From contig JAFXZM010000029.1 of NCBI GenBank assembly GCA_017541275.1, positions 1-41,377 of the forward strand: 41,377 bases of DNA. Direction: 5' to 3'. A model generated the notes under the pieces. That model saw nothing but the letters and a program-made list of their open reading frames with translations, made no database searches and was not told where the DNA came from. The stretch is from Oscillospiraceae bacterium. Its GTDB lineage: Bacteria > Bacillota > Clostridia > Oscillospirales > Ruminococcaceae. Below, piece after piece: positions 17,622-25,175 of this stretch (positions are counted from its first letter, which is position 1; each line of letters begins with the position of its first letter). A program made the position numbers and the translations under genes.

Positions 17622-18767
17622 ATGCACACCGGAATCCAAGGAATCAGACGGCACGGCACATGGCTGATGCTGGTTTGTGCGCTGCTGCTCAGTGCAGCGA
17701 TCGTTCTGCACGGCCTGCGGCGCTGGCAGCCGTTTGCCGCCGCGCAGGAAGCGGCCTATTCCGGAACGCTGCCGGTTCTGACAGCAGCTTCTCCGGAGGA
17801 AAGCACCGCCGCGCAGCCGGCACAGACCGGAGCCGCAGCAGAAACAGCGGCTCCGCCGGCCGCTGATGACGGCGCAGCGCTCCGACAGCTCAGAGAGGGA
17901 CAGTTTACCGTTTTGCTGCTGGGACTGGATGAGTCCCGCTCGAATACGGATGTCATCATGCTGCTGCTCTTTGACCTTGCAGGGCATGATATCCGGATCC
18001 TGCAAATTCCGAGAGACAGCTATGTTCCGCGCTATACCGATTTTGCGGCAGGCAAGATCAACAGCGTGTATTCCCGCGGAGATTCCGAAAAAACGCCGGT
18101 TCAGCGCACGGCAGACTGTGTTGCGCAAAGTCTGCTCATACCGATTGACCGCTGCGTCACGACCGGCTGCGGCGATATTGCGCGTATGGTCGATCTGATC
18201 GGCGGCGTGCAGGTCGAAATGCCGTATGAGATTGAATTCGAGGCGGGAAAGATCATACCGGCAGGGGCGCAGACGCTTTCCGGCGAGCAGGCTGAATGGC
18301 TCCTGCGCTACCGGCGCGGCTATGCCGAGGGCGATATCGGCAGGCTCAAGGCGCAGCGGATATTTCTGGCAGCGGCGGTGCAGCAGCTCTGCGGGCTCAG
18401 TAAGCTGAAGCTCATGCATTGCCTGTATGCGATCCGGCAGGAGAAGCTGCTGGTGTCGGACATGACCGCCGATGAAATGCGCGTGCTTGCGGATTTCACA
18501 AAGCAGACCGACCCCGCACAGATCACGATGCACCTGCTGCCGGGCGAGGGCTGTATGTTTACAGCGGCCGACGGCACGAATTATTCCGTCTGGAGCATTC
18601 ATGCACAGGCCGCCGCAGACCTGCTCAATCAGTTTTTTCGCCCGCATGAACCGGAAATCGGCGTGCTGCCGGTCACGGAGCTTGCAGCCGGCAAAACCGT
18701 CAGCTATGACCGAGACAGTACCGATGTGCAGCGGATCAGCGAGGGCGATGCCTTTGACGGAAGATAG
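17622..18767 (+). CDS. LytR-CpsA-Psr (LCP) family cell-wall glycopolymer ligase
   Basis: A 381-residue protein with a short cytoplasmic N-terminus, one membrane helix (about 13-30), an Ala/Pro/Thr-rich tether (about 45-95) and an extracellular LCP domain: VLLLGLDESRSNTDVIMLL, LQIPRDSYVP, GKINSVYSRGD, MVDLIGGVQVEMPYEI and LSGEQAEWLLRYRRG...GDIGRLKAQ, including the arginines that bind the polyprenyl-phosphate head. LCP enzymes attach glycopolymers to peptidoglycan. ATG at 17622 was preferred over ATG at 17604 because AAGGAGAG (17607-17614) lies between them at the right distance for 17622. Confidence 0.93.
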   Translation: MHTGIQGIRRHGTWLMLVCALLLSAAIVLHGLRRWQPFAAAQEAAYSGTLPVLTAASPEESTAAQPAQTGAAAETAAPPAADDGAALRQLREGQFTVLLLGLDESRSNTDVIMLLLFDLAGHDIRILQIPRDSYVPRYTDFAAGKINSVYSRGDSEKTPVQRTADCVAQSLLIPIDRCVTTGCGDIARMVDLIGGVQVEMPYEIEFEAGKIIPAGAQTLSGEQAEWLLRYRRGYAEGDIGRLKAQRIFLAAAVQQLCGLSKLKLMHCLYAIRQEKLLVSDMTADEMRVLADFTKQTDPAQITMHLLPGEGCMFTAADGTNYSVWSIHAQAAADLLNQFFRPHEPEIGVLPVTELAAGKTVSYDRDSTDVQRISEGDAFDGR

Positions 18768-18788
18768 CATCCAACGAAAAATATTATG

Positions 18789-18840
18789 CAGCCGCAGCAT
18801 TCCTGACAGGTTGAAAGGGATGCTGCGGCTGTTTGATTTG
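18789..18840 (+). terminator. Terminator of the ftsY-LCP operon
   Basis: Perfect 12-bp stem CAGCCGCAGCAT (18789-18800) / ATGCTGCGGCTG (18820-18831), then TTTGATTT. It starts 22 nt after the LCP stop codon. Confidence 0.9.
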
Positions 18841-18861
18841 GAATGATTTTTTGAAATAATC

Positions 18862-18891
18862 TTGACAATACCTGTCATTTTGTGCTATACT
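18862..18891 (+). promoter_or_regulatory. Sigma-A-type promoter for the AraC/GGDEF regulator
   Basis: -35 TTGACA (18862-18867), 18-nt spacer, -10 TATACT (18886-18891). An AT-rich stretch precedes the -35. It would give a leader of about 45 nt before the ATG at 18942. Confidence 0.85.
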
Positions 18892-18941
18892 AGTGATATA
18901 TTGTAACCTCTGAACGTGAAAAAGAGAGTGGGTGTCACAAA

Positions 18942-21179
18942 ATGAAAAAGCGACTGCTGATCGGTGTGATCGTCTGTGAAACAGAATCGCTCATGCAGCG
19001 CCGCCTCATCAAGGGCATGACGGCACAGGCCTTTTCCCTTGATATGGATCTTGCGATCTTTTCCTGTATCACCAACAATACTGAGCTGACTCCGCATCAG
19101 ATATCTGAGTTCAACCTCTTTTCCTATATGAATCTTCCCTCCTTTGACGGTATTTTGTATCTGCGGGATTCCATTCACTGCATCGCGGAACGGGAGCGGC
19201 TCGATGCGCTCCTGACGGAGCAGAAGATTCCGGTTCTCGTTCTGGACGATAACACCAGCCCGTTTCCGTATCTGATGATGGATGACCGCAGCGGGTTCTG
19301 CGCGATTACCAACCACCTGATTCATGAGCACGGCCTGACTGATCTGTTCTGTCTGACCGGCGTCAAGGGACATTATACCGCCGAGCAGCGCGTGATGGGC
19401 TTCCGTGATGCAATGGAGGCCGCACACCTGACCGTGCCGGAGGATCATATCGTATACGGCGATTACTGGTACGACTCGGCGAAGAAGCTCGCCGGAGAAT
19501 TCCTGAGCGGAAAACGCCCGATGCCGCAGGCCGTCGTCTGCGGAAATGACCCGATGGCGAAGGCGCTGTGCCATACGCTTATCAGCAACGGCGTCCGCAT
19601 CCCGGAGGATATCATGGTTACGGGCTATGATGCCTCGCTGACCGAGACCCAGAGCATGATCGCCCTGACCAGCTATGTCCGCAAAAACTTCCGGCTCGGC
19701 GCACAGGGCGTCGCAAAGCTGTATCAGATGATGACCGGCGAAAGCTGCCTGCTGACACAGACCGAGCGGATTGAGGTCATCACGGGCGACAGCTGCACCT
19801 GCGGCGTCGATCTCGATTACCTGAAGCATCAGATCGCTGTCGAGGAGCGGCAGGAGGAATACCGTTCGCTGTTCCGGTCCAGCAATATGGGCATTCAGGT
19901 CACGCAGCATGAAACGCTCGATGCCTGCATGGAAGCAATCCGGAACAATGTCTATCTGATCCGCGAGTGCAGGGAATATTATCTCTGTCTCTGCGAGGAC
20001 TGGGAGGGCGGCGGCGCACTGGAAACCCCGTCGGAATACCGCCGCGAGGGCTTCCCACAGCATATGCTGCTGAAGATCATGTACAATCAGCAGGAAAATT
20101 CGATCGTGACAAAGCCGTTTCCGTCTGCAAAAATGCTGCCGCGGCTTCAGGAGGAGCGGGAAAAGCCCGGTGCATTTTTCTTTTCGCCCCTGCATCATGA
20201 CGACCGCTTTTTCGGCGTTTCTGTGCTGAGCTTCGGCGAACGGCTCGATACCTATGACCGCATCTACTGCGACTGGGTGCAGCATGTGAATACAGCGCTC
20301 GAATACGTGCGGATGCAGACCTACCTGAAGCGCTTTAACAACCGCATTTACCTTTCGTCAATCCGCGATGCGCTGACAGGACTGTATAATCAGACCGGCT
20401 ATCATAAATTTGCACGGGAGTGCTTTGATGCAGCGAAAAATGAGCACAGACGGTTTCTGCTGCTGTTCGCGAGCTTTGATTCGCTGCGGCAGGTCAATGA
20501 GACCTACGGCCACTCCGAGGGAGACAGCGCCGTGACGGTGCTTGCAAATGCGATGAACAACAGCTGCACGACCTATGAGCGCTGTGCCCGCATTGAGGAT
20601 GCGGATTTTGCGATTGTCGGCTATCAGGATTATGAGGAGGATGCCTGCCAGCGGATGATCTATGCGATCTCCGGCTATCTGGAGCACTATAATCAGAGCT
20701 CGCTGAAGCCGTATAAGATCACTGCGAGCTTCGGTCATTTCTGCGATTATATCTCGCCGGAAATGACGCTGGAGCAGGTGACGGAAAAGGCCGTGCAGGA
20801 GATTGAGGAGAGCCGTGCCTCGCGCCAGAGCGAAAAGGCCTCGCCCTATTACCGCGAATTCGTCAATCTGCGTGAGCGCATCTACAGCAATCCGCAGGAG
20901 GACTGGAGTATTGATTCAATGTGCCGCGACCTGATTCTGAGCCGCGGATATTTCCAGAAACTCTATACGCGCTGCTTCGGCATCAGCTTCACACAGGATG
21001 TCATCAACAGCCGCATTGAGCTTTCCAAGCGTCTGCTTTCCAGCACGGATTACAGCATCGCCTGCATTGCAGATCAGAGTGGCTACAGCAATTATGTGCA
21101 TTTCATGCATCAGTTCAAGAAGATCGTCGGCATTACCCCGACGGAGTACCGCCGCCGCAAACGGCAGAGCGAGGAATAA
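18942..21179 (+). CDS. Sensor-regulator: sugar-binding-like domain, degenerate GGDEF, AraC DNA-binding domain
   Basis: A 745-residue cytoplasmic protein without signal peptide. Residues about 3-285 resemble the LacI-type periplasmic-binding fold (AEQRVMGFRDAMEAAHL, VVCGNDPMAKAL, MVTGYDASLTETQ), but lack the LacI helix-turn-helix. Residues about 290-465 look like a GAF-type linker region. From about 475 (DALTGLYNQTGYHKFA) there is a GGDEF-like fold with YGHSEGDSAV at 519-528, but the active-site motif reads EDADF and one metal-binding Asp is Ser. An AraC-type double helix-turn-helix ends the protein (about 645-742, SIDSMCRDLILSRGYFQKLY ... GYSNYVHFMHQFKKIVGITP). It probably senses a small ligand and controls transcription; the target is unknown. 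Single-gene unit with its own promoter and terminator. Confidence 0.88.
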   Translation: MKKRLLIGVIVCETESLMQRRLIKGMTAQAFSLDMDLAIFSCITNNTELTPHQISEFNLFSYMNLPSFDGILYLRDSIHCIAERERLDALLTEQKIPVLVLDDNTSPFPYLMMDDRSGFCAITNHLIHEHGLTDLFCLTGVKGHYTAEQRVMGFRDAMEAAHLTVPEDHIVYGDYWYDSAKKLAGEFLSGKRPMPQAVVCGNDPMAKALCHTLISNGVRIPEDIMVTGYDASLTETQSMIALTSYVRKNFRLGAQGVAKLYQMMTGESCLLTQTERIEVITGDSCTCGVDLDYLKHQIAVEERQEEYRSLFRSSNMGIQVTQHETLDACMEAIRNNVYLIRECREYYLCLCEDWEGGGALETPSEYRREGFPQHMLLKIMYNQQENSIVTKPFPSAKMLPRLQEEREKPGAFFFSPLHHDDRFFGVSVLSFGERLDTYDRIYCDWVQHVNTALEYVRMQTYLKRFNNRIYLSSIRDALTGLYNQTGYHKFARECFDAAKNEHRRFLLLFASFDSLRQVNETYGHSEGDSAVTVLANAMNNSCTTYERCARIEDADFAIVGYQDYEEDACQRMIYAISGYLEHYNQSSLKPYKITASFGHFCDYISPEMTLEQVTEKAVQEIEESRASRQSEKASPYYREFVNLRERIYSNPQEDWSIDSMCRDLILSRGYFQKLYTRCFGISFTQDVINSRIELSKRLLSSTDYSIACIADQSGYSNYVHFMHQFKKIVGITPTEYRRRKRQSEE

Positions 21180-21206
21180 TTCTTCGCACGCGCAGATAAG
21201 CAGCAG

Positions 21207-21250
21207 TCCCGCATGGCAGGATTCACAAATCAGCCGTGCGGGATTTGTCA
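21207..21250 (+). terminator. Probable terminator after the AraC/GGDEF regulator
   Basis: Stem TCCCGCATGGC (21207-21217) / GCCGTGCGGGA (21233-21243) with one T-G wobble, 15-nt loop, then TTTGT. Moderate T tract. Confidence 0.65.
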
Positions 21251-21286
21251 TATCCGCACAAATACATGTGCATGGCGCGGGACAGC

Positions 21287-21315
21287 TTGACATTTTATAT
21301 GATGATTGATATAAT
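21287..21315 (+). promoter_or_regulatory. Consensus promoter for glmU
   Basis: Perfect -35 TTGACA (21287-21292) and -10 TATAAT (21310-21315) with a 17-nt spacer. Leader of about 55 nt to the glmU ATG. Confidence 0.92.
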
Positions 21316-21374
21316 AATATCAGAAACCATGTGCCGGAAACGGCATTGTTCTGACAGAAAGGACTTGATGAAAC

Positions 21375-22748
21375 ATGAATCAGGCAGTGATATTGGCAGG
21401 CGGACAGGGTAAGCGCATGAAGGCACCGATTCCGAAGCCGATGTTCAGGGTGCTCGGCGAGCCGATGCTCGAATGGGTTTTGGGCGCGTGCGAGCAGGCG
21501 GAGATTCCGCGCATCTGTGTAGTCACGGGGTATGAGGCACAGCAGATCACCGACTATCTCGGCGATCGCTGTGAGACTGCATATCAGGCGGAACGCCTCG
21601 GAACCGGGCATGCCGTCATGCAGACGCTTCCGTTTCTGAAGCAGGATACAGACGGAAATACGCTGGTGCTCTGCGGCGATGCGCCGTTTATTGACAAGGA
21701 TACCATTATCGGTGCGCTGGAGCGCCATATTGCGGAGCGCAATGCGGTGACGGTGATTACGGCGCGTGTGCCGCAGCCCTTCGGTTACGGTCGGATCCTG
21801 CGGACAGACAGCGGCATTGCAGGCATTATTGAGGAGAAGGATGCGACCGATGCGCAGCGTCAGATCAATGAGATCAATTCCGGCTGCTACTGGTTCCGCA
21901 CGGGAAAGCTGATCGAGCTGCTCAGCAAGATCACCAATAACAATAAGCAGCAGGAGTACTACCTGACCGATACGGTTGCGATTGCACTGGATGAGGGGAT
22001 GCGTGCAGGCGCGTTCTGCTCAGAGAATCCGGATGTTGTGCTCGGCGCGAATGACCGCAAGGGCCTGCTTGCCCTGAATACTGCGGCGCGGAATGCGGTG
22101 CTGAATTATCACATGGAGAACGGTGTCGGCTTTACCTGCACCGATGGTATTATTATTGAGCGCAGCGTGAAGATCGGCGCCGGCACGGAAATACTGCCGG
22201 GAACGATTCTGCGCGGCAAAACAGTTATCGGCGAGAACTGCGTGATCGGCCCGAATTGCGTGATCGAGAATACCGAGATCGGCGATAACGTGCGGCTGAA
22301 TACCGTGCAGGCATATGAATCCCGCATTGATGCAGGCGTCAAAATAGGCCCGTATGTGCATATCCGCCCGAACAGCCATATTTGCAGCGGCGCGGCAATC
22401 GGCGACTTTGTGGAGATCAAGAACAGCGAGATCGGCTCCGGTACAATGATCGCGCATCTGGCATATATCGGCGACAGCGATGTCGGACGCAAGGTCAATA
22501 TCGGCTGCGGCTGCGTGACCGTCAACTTTGACGGCGTGCGGAAGTCACGCTGCGAAATCGGAGACCATGCGTTTGTCGGCTGCAATACCAATCTGATCGC
22601 ACCGGTGAAGCTCGGAAAGGACTGCTATACCGCAGCCGGCTCAACAATCACGACCGATATTCCCGATTATGCACTTGCCATTGACCGCGGCACGCTTGAG
22701 ATCAAGGAGGGCTATACGCTGCGGAAATTTGCAAAAAAGAAGAAATAA
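21375..22748 (+). CDS. glmU: Bifunctional UDP-N-acetylglucosamine pyrophosphorylase / glucosamine-1-phosphate acetyltransferase
   Basis: A 457-residue protein of standard GlmU length. The uridylyltransferase domain starts AVILAGGQGKRMKAPIPKPM and has LVLCGDAPFIDKDT and NEINSGCYWF. From about residue 255 the left-handed beta-helix of hexapeptide repeats begins (IGAGTEILPGTIL, IGPYVHIRPNSHI, VEIKNSEIG), with the acetyltransferase region LAYIGDSDVGRKVNIGCG and VTVNFDGV. It makes UDP-GlcNAc for peptidoglycan and other glycans. AGAAAGGA lies upstream of the ATG. A weakly spaced membrane-protein gene follows after 24 nt. Confidence 0.97.
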   Translation: MNQAVILAGGQGKRMKAPIPKPMFRVLGEPMLEWVLGACEQAEIPRICVVTGYEAQQITDYLGDRCETAYQAERLGTGHAVMQTLPFLKQDTDGNTLVLCGDAPFIDKDTIIGALERHIAERNAVTVITARVPQPFGYGRILRTDSGIAGIIEEKDATDAQRQINEINSGCYWFRTGKLIELLSKITNNNKQQEYYLTDTVAIALDEGMRAGAFCSENPDVVLGANDRKGLLALNTAARNAVLNYHMENGVGFTCTDGIIIERSVKIGAGTEILPGTILRGKTVIGENCVIGPNCVIENTEIGDNVRLNTVQAYESRIDAGVKIGPYVHIRPNSHICSGAAIGDFVEIKNSEIGSGTMIAHLAYIGDSDVGRKVNIGCGCVTVNFDGVRKSRCEIGDHAFVGCNTNLIAPVKLGKDCYTAAGSTITTDIPDYALAIDRGTLEIKEGYTLRKFAKKKK

Positions 22749-22772
22749 TACTGATAACCGGAGGAATTCGCA

Positions 22773-23459
22773 ATGATGATTCATGTAACCGGACAGGATA
22801 TCCGGAAACAGTTATCCGGAAGCTACGGCATGGGACTGTTCTGTGCATTGCTCGGACTGGCGATTCTGGGCTTCGGCGCATGGTTCTGCGGAACGAATAT
22901 GGGCTGGAGCAATCTGCTTGCGGTGATTCTGCTGATTCTGTGCGGCGGCTGTGTGCTGCTCGCGCTCTGGATGCTCCTCAAAATGACGTCCGCCGGCAGC
23001 CACCGCGTGTTCAAAAAATACGGCTCGCCGGAATTCATCGCGGAATACATCAATTCCGGTGCGCAGAACCCGCTCTATCTCAGCAGCAGCGTGCAGCCAA
23101 ATCTGCCTTTCGGGCTGCTGATTACGGAGAAGTTCATTGTTTCTGCACTGGAATATGCGGATTATCTGGAACTGAAGGATATCCGCACGGTTACGCCGAC
23201 CTTTATTCCGGACAGACAGGTTCGGTATATCGGCGTGACGCCCGGTGCGATGCTCGGCGCAGCTATCGTGAATGCCGCGAATGATCGCATCCGGGCACGT
23301 CAGGTTCAGCCCGGCGACCGCTTCGATTATCTTGTCATCCGTGACGCAGACAACAACCGGCATCAGTACGCCGTCCGGCGGAGCGATATGGAGGAGGTCA
23401 TCAATATCCTGCTGCATTATTCGCCGCAGATGACGATTCTTCAGCCGCAGTCGCTCTGA
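22773..23459 (+). CDS. Membrane protein of unknown function
   Basis: A 228-residue protein I do not recognise. Two membrane helices lie at about 19-39 and 46-69, followed by a soluble region with alternating hydrophobic and polar stretches (LYLSSSVQPNLPFGLLITEKFI...) that probably lies in the cytoplasm and could be a PH-like fold; that is a guess. GGAGG precedes the ATG pair at 22773/22776. Probably co-transcribed with glmU. Confidence 0.75.
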   Translation: MMIHVTGQDIRKQLSGSYGMGLFCALLGLAILGFGAWFCGTNMGWSNLLAVILLILCGGCVLLALWMLLKMTSAGSHRVFKKYGSPEFIAEYINSGAQNPLYLSSSVQPNLPFGLLITEKFIVSALEYADYLELKDIRTVTPTFIPDRQVRYIGVTPGAMLGAAIVNAANDRIRARQVQPGDRFDYLVIRDADNNRHQYAVRRSDMEEVINILLHYSPQMTILQPQSL

Positions 23460-23514
23460 TGCAGTTTTTACGATCATAGAATGTCTTGGCCGATGAAAAA
23501 GGAGGATTCGTATT

Positions 23515-23907
23515 ATGGATGAAATACTGGCATTCCTGAAAGAAGCAGAGGTCTATTATCTTGCGACCGTGCAGGGCGATCAGCCGCGCGTCCGGCCGTT
23601 CGGAACAGCGGAGATTTTCGAGGGAAAGCTCTATATTCAGACAGGAAAGTCCAAGGAGGTTTCCCGGCAGCTTCAGGCAAATCCCAAGGCAGAGATCTGC
23701 GCGTTCAAAAACGGCGTCTGGCTGCGCATTGCCGGCGAGCTTGTCCGCGATGACCGCCGCGAGCCGAAGGTTCACATGCTTGAATGCTACCCGCAGCTCA
23801 AGGCCATGTATTCCGCCGATGACGACAATACCGAGGTGCTGTATTTCCGCAATGCACAGGCGATGTTCAGCTCCTTTACCGCTCCGCCCCGTACCGTTTC
23901 CTTTTAA
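23515..23907 (+). CDS. Pyridoxamine 5'-phosphate oxidase-like flavoprotein
   Basis: A 130-residue single-domain protein: MDEILAFLKEAEVYYLATVQGDQPRVRPFG is the typical N-terminus of the short PNPOx-like split-barrel proteins, with KLYIQTGKSKEVSRQLQANP and LRIAGELV following. Such proteins bind FMN or F420-like cofactors; the short clostridial type is often a general reductase with unknown substrate. AAGGAGGA lies upstream of the ATG at 23515. It ends right before the left copy of the three-hairpin element and its terminator. Confidence 0.88.
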   Translation: MDEILAFLKEAEVYYLATVQGDQPRVRPFGTAEIFEGKLYIQTGKSKEVSRQLQANPKAEICAFKNGVWLRIAGELVRDDRREPKVHMLECYPQLKAMYSADDDNTEVLYFRNAQAMFSSFTAPPRTVSF

Positions 23908-23913
23908 CGCGGA

Positions 23914-24024
23914 AAGCGGTGTCTCCGACGGATTGTAAATGAGGGCTCCGCCCCCAAACTCCCGCCAAAGAGATAGTATCTTTTTGATATAATGAGCCCC
24001 CGGTGCTGTTCATGTACCGGGGGC
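23914..24024 (+). repeat. Left copy of an inverted three-hairpin element
   Basis: This stretch matches, in inverted orientation, the one at 25137-25259. Twenty-two bases (23914-23935) are identical to the reverse complement of 25238-25259. Then come a GC-rich mini-hairpin (GGGCTCCGCCC, 23943-23953), a shared CCCGCCAAAG (23961-23970), a second hairpin (AAAGAGATA / TATCTTTTT, 23967-23985) and a third, terminator-like hairpin (23996-24024). The stems of hairpin 2 differ from the right copy by paired changes. It begins 7 nt after the PNPOx stop codon. Confidence 0.8.
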
Positions 24025-24030
24025 GTTTTT
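23996..24030 (+). terminator. Rho-independent terminator after the PNPOx-like gene
   Basis: Stem GCCCCCGGT (23996-24004) / ACCGGGGGC (24016-24024), 11-nt loop, then GTTTTT. The last T's overlap the stop codon of the minus-strand XRE gene, and the hairpin may also stop that gene's transcript. Confidence 0.9.
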
Positions 24031-24358
24031 ATGCTTGCAGATCAAGGAGTGCTTCGGCTCGTTCATGCAGCCTGAATTGGTTTTCGGGAGAAAGCTGCTG
24101 ATAGATGTGCAGCAGCTCAGATTCGTTTTTTGTCAGCATTTGCAGGCTTTCCGGCTCTCTGCCCAGCAGATAGTCCACGCTGACTCCGCAGATTTCCGCG
24201 ACGTCTGCGAGGTAATTGACCGGTGCTTTTGTTTCGCCGCGTTCATATCGGCTGACCTCCTGCTGCGAGATGCCGAGCTGTTCGGCGAGCTCTGCCTGCG
24301 AGCATTTTGCCTTGCGCGCCTTGACCAGATTCGGATACAGATAAAGGTGATTTTGCAT
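24029..24358 (-). CDS. XRE-family helix-turn-helix repressor
   Basis: A 109-residue protein. An N-terminal Cro/C1-type helix-turn-helix spans about 9-64 (LVKARKAKCSQAELAEQLGI, SQQEVSRYERGETKAP, then DVAEICGVSVDYLLGREP), followed by a short helical C-terminus (about 70-109) that may dimerise. There is no peptidase domain, so it is not a LexA-type repressor. It is divergent from the zinc-ribbon gene, and three 18-bp operators fill the shared promoter region, which points to repression of the rightward promoter and of its own gene. The start ATG (24356-24358) follows AGGAGAAA. Codon use is less GC-biased than the flanking genes. Confidence 0.9.
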   Translation of the reverse strand: MQNHLYLYPNLVKARKAKCSQAELAEQLGISQQEVSRYERGETKAPVNYLADVAEICGVSVDYLLGREPESLQMLTKNESELLHIYQQLSPENQFRLHERAEALLDLQA

Positions 24359-24400
24359 AAATCCGATTTCTCCTTTTTGTCGATGTATACAAAATCATTT

Positions 24401-24474
24401 TACATCATAATTGATGTATTGACAAACAGCTAAAATGATGTTATAATCATATCATAAACATCAGATGTGATGTT
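24401..24474 (+). promoter_or_regulatory. Divergent control region: consensus promoter with three operators
   Basis: Rightward promoter: TTGACA (24419-24424), 17-nt spacer, TATAAT (24442-24447), both perfect. Operator 1: TACATCA-TAAT-TGATGTA (24401-24418), abutting the -35. Operator 2: AACAGCT-AAAA-TGATGTT (24425-24442), inside the spacer, with an imperfect left half. Operator 3: AACATCA-GATG-TGATGTT (24457-24474), just after the -10. All three share the same 7-4-7 spacing. The leftward XRE promoter is weak (TATACA at about 24384-24390 read on the minus strand). The XRE protein is the obvious ligand, by inference. Confidence 0.85.
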
Positions 24475-24497
24475 ATTCATCAAAAGGAGGGGTATAC

Positions 24498-24825
24498 ATG
24501 ATTTTATTCTTCAAATGTGAGAATGGACATCAATTATCGGATGAAGAGCGTAAGGAGATAGTTAATAGAATTAAAGAAAAATATCCCGGATTGAAAAAAA
24601 TAGATCCCAAATTGATTTCTGAACAGTTTTTTTTCTAAAGAGAAATGTCCAAGATGCGGCGCAGATTTGGTTTTGTATAATACCACTAAAAATATGGAAC
24701 CTGCTAAAAAAGTATTGGCACAAACCAAGAACTCAAAATCAAAATTCAAGCGCTTTATGGCTGGGCTTGCTAATGCAATCATAAAATTAAACGAAAATAT
24801 GGAAAAAAGGAACAATATACGTTGA
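24498..24825 (+). pseudogene. Zinc-ribbon protein gene split by a frameshift at a T8 run
   Basis: ATG at 24498 follows AAAGGAGGGG and opens a frame of 46 codons (MILFFKCENGHQLSDEE...) that stops at TAA 24636-24638, just after eight consecutive T (24627-24634). Removing one T joins it to a second open stretch reading SKEKCPRCGADLVLYN and ending at TGA 24823-24825, giving about 108 residues. Joined, the protein shows a Cys...GlyHis...CPxCG zinc-ribbon pattern whose halves fall on opposite sides of the T run, so the intact form was surely one protein. It may be a pseudogene, a sequencing error in a homopolymer, or a gene expressed by slippage. The segment is markedly AT-rich. Confidence 0.72.
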
Positions 24826-24927
24826 TTTATCATAAAATTAACATAGAAAGGAGGAGAGAACAAATCATACAAAACCTCAAAACTGTAAGACATAACTTAA
24901 CAAATTAACTATGAAAGGATAACGAAA

Positions 24928-25131
24928 ATGAGAAGAAAAGTCATACCTTGGTGCGGATTAACCGAGCCGGAACCTAGAGAGTGTAAGCACTGTCAATACT
25001 GGACGTCTGATGACGAGTATTGCTGCTATTGGGATATACATTCCGAAAATGAATGTCCGGAATGCAGAGGAAGCGGATTAGACGGCAGCGGTGGTCAATG
25101 CTGGCGATGCAATGGTACAGGTGAGATATAA
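24928..25131 (+). CDS. Small cysteine-rich zinc-finger protein (DnaJ-type half)
   Basis: A 67-residue protein with ten cysteines. The first half has CKHCQYWTSDDEYCCYW; the second half CPECRGSGLDGSGGQCWRCNGTGEI, the two CxxCxGxG knuckles of a single DnaJ-type zinc finger. No J domain or other module is present. AAAGGA precedes the ATG at 24928. It follows the frameshifted zinc-ribbon gene and probably shares its operator-controlled promoter; the 100 nt between them (24826-24927) are AT-rich with an unused GGAGGAG and no gene I can support. Function unknown; metal or thiol-linked sensing or protein binding is possible. Confidence 0.75.
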   Translation: MRRKVIPWCGLTEPEPRECKHCQYWTSDDEYCCYWDIHSENECPECRGSGLDGSGGQCWRCNGTGEI

Positions 25132-25135
25132 TTTT

Positions 25136-25175
25136 AGCCCCCGATACCTTCACGGTACCGGGGGCTGTTTTTGTA
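25136..25175 (+). terminator. Terminator at the right end of the island
   Basis: Stem GCCCCCG-A-TACC (25137-25148) / GGTA-C-CGGGGGC (25154-25165) with one mismatch, then TGTTTTTGT. Closes the zinc-finger unit 5 nt after its stop; read on the other strand it can also stop the oxidoreductase operon. Confidence 0.88.

Noticed and set aside
18768..18941. Riboswitch or T-box in the leader before the AraC/GGDEF regulator
   Set aside because: The stretch is explained by a terminator and a promoter; the remaining leader is about 45 nt with no further structure.
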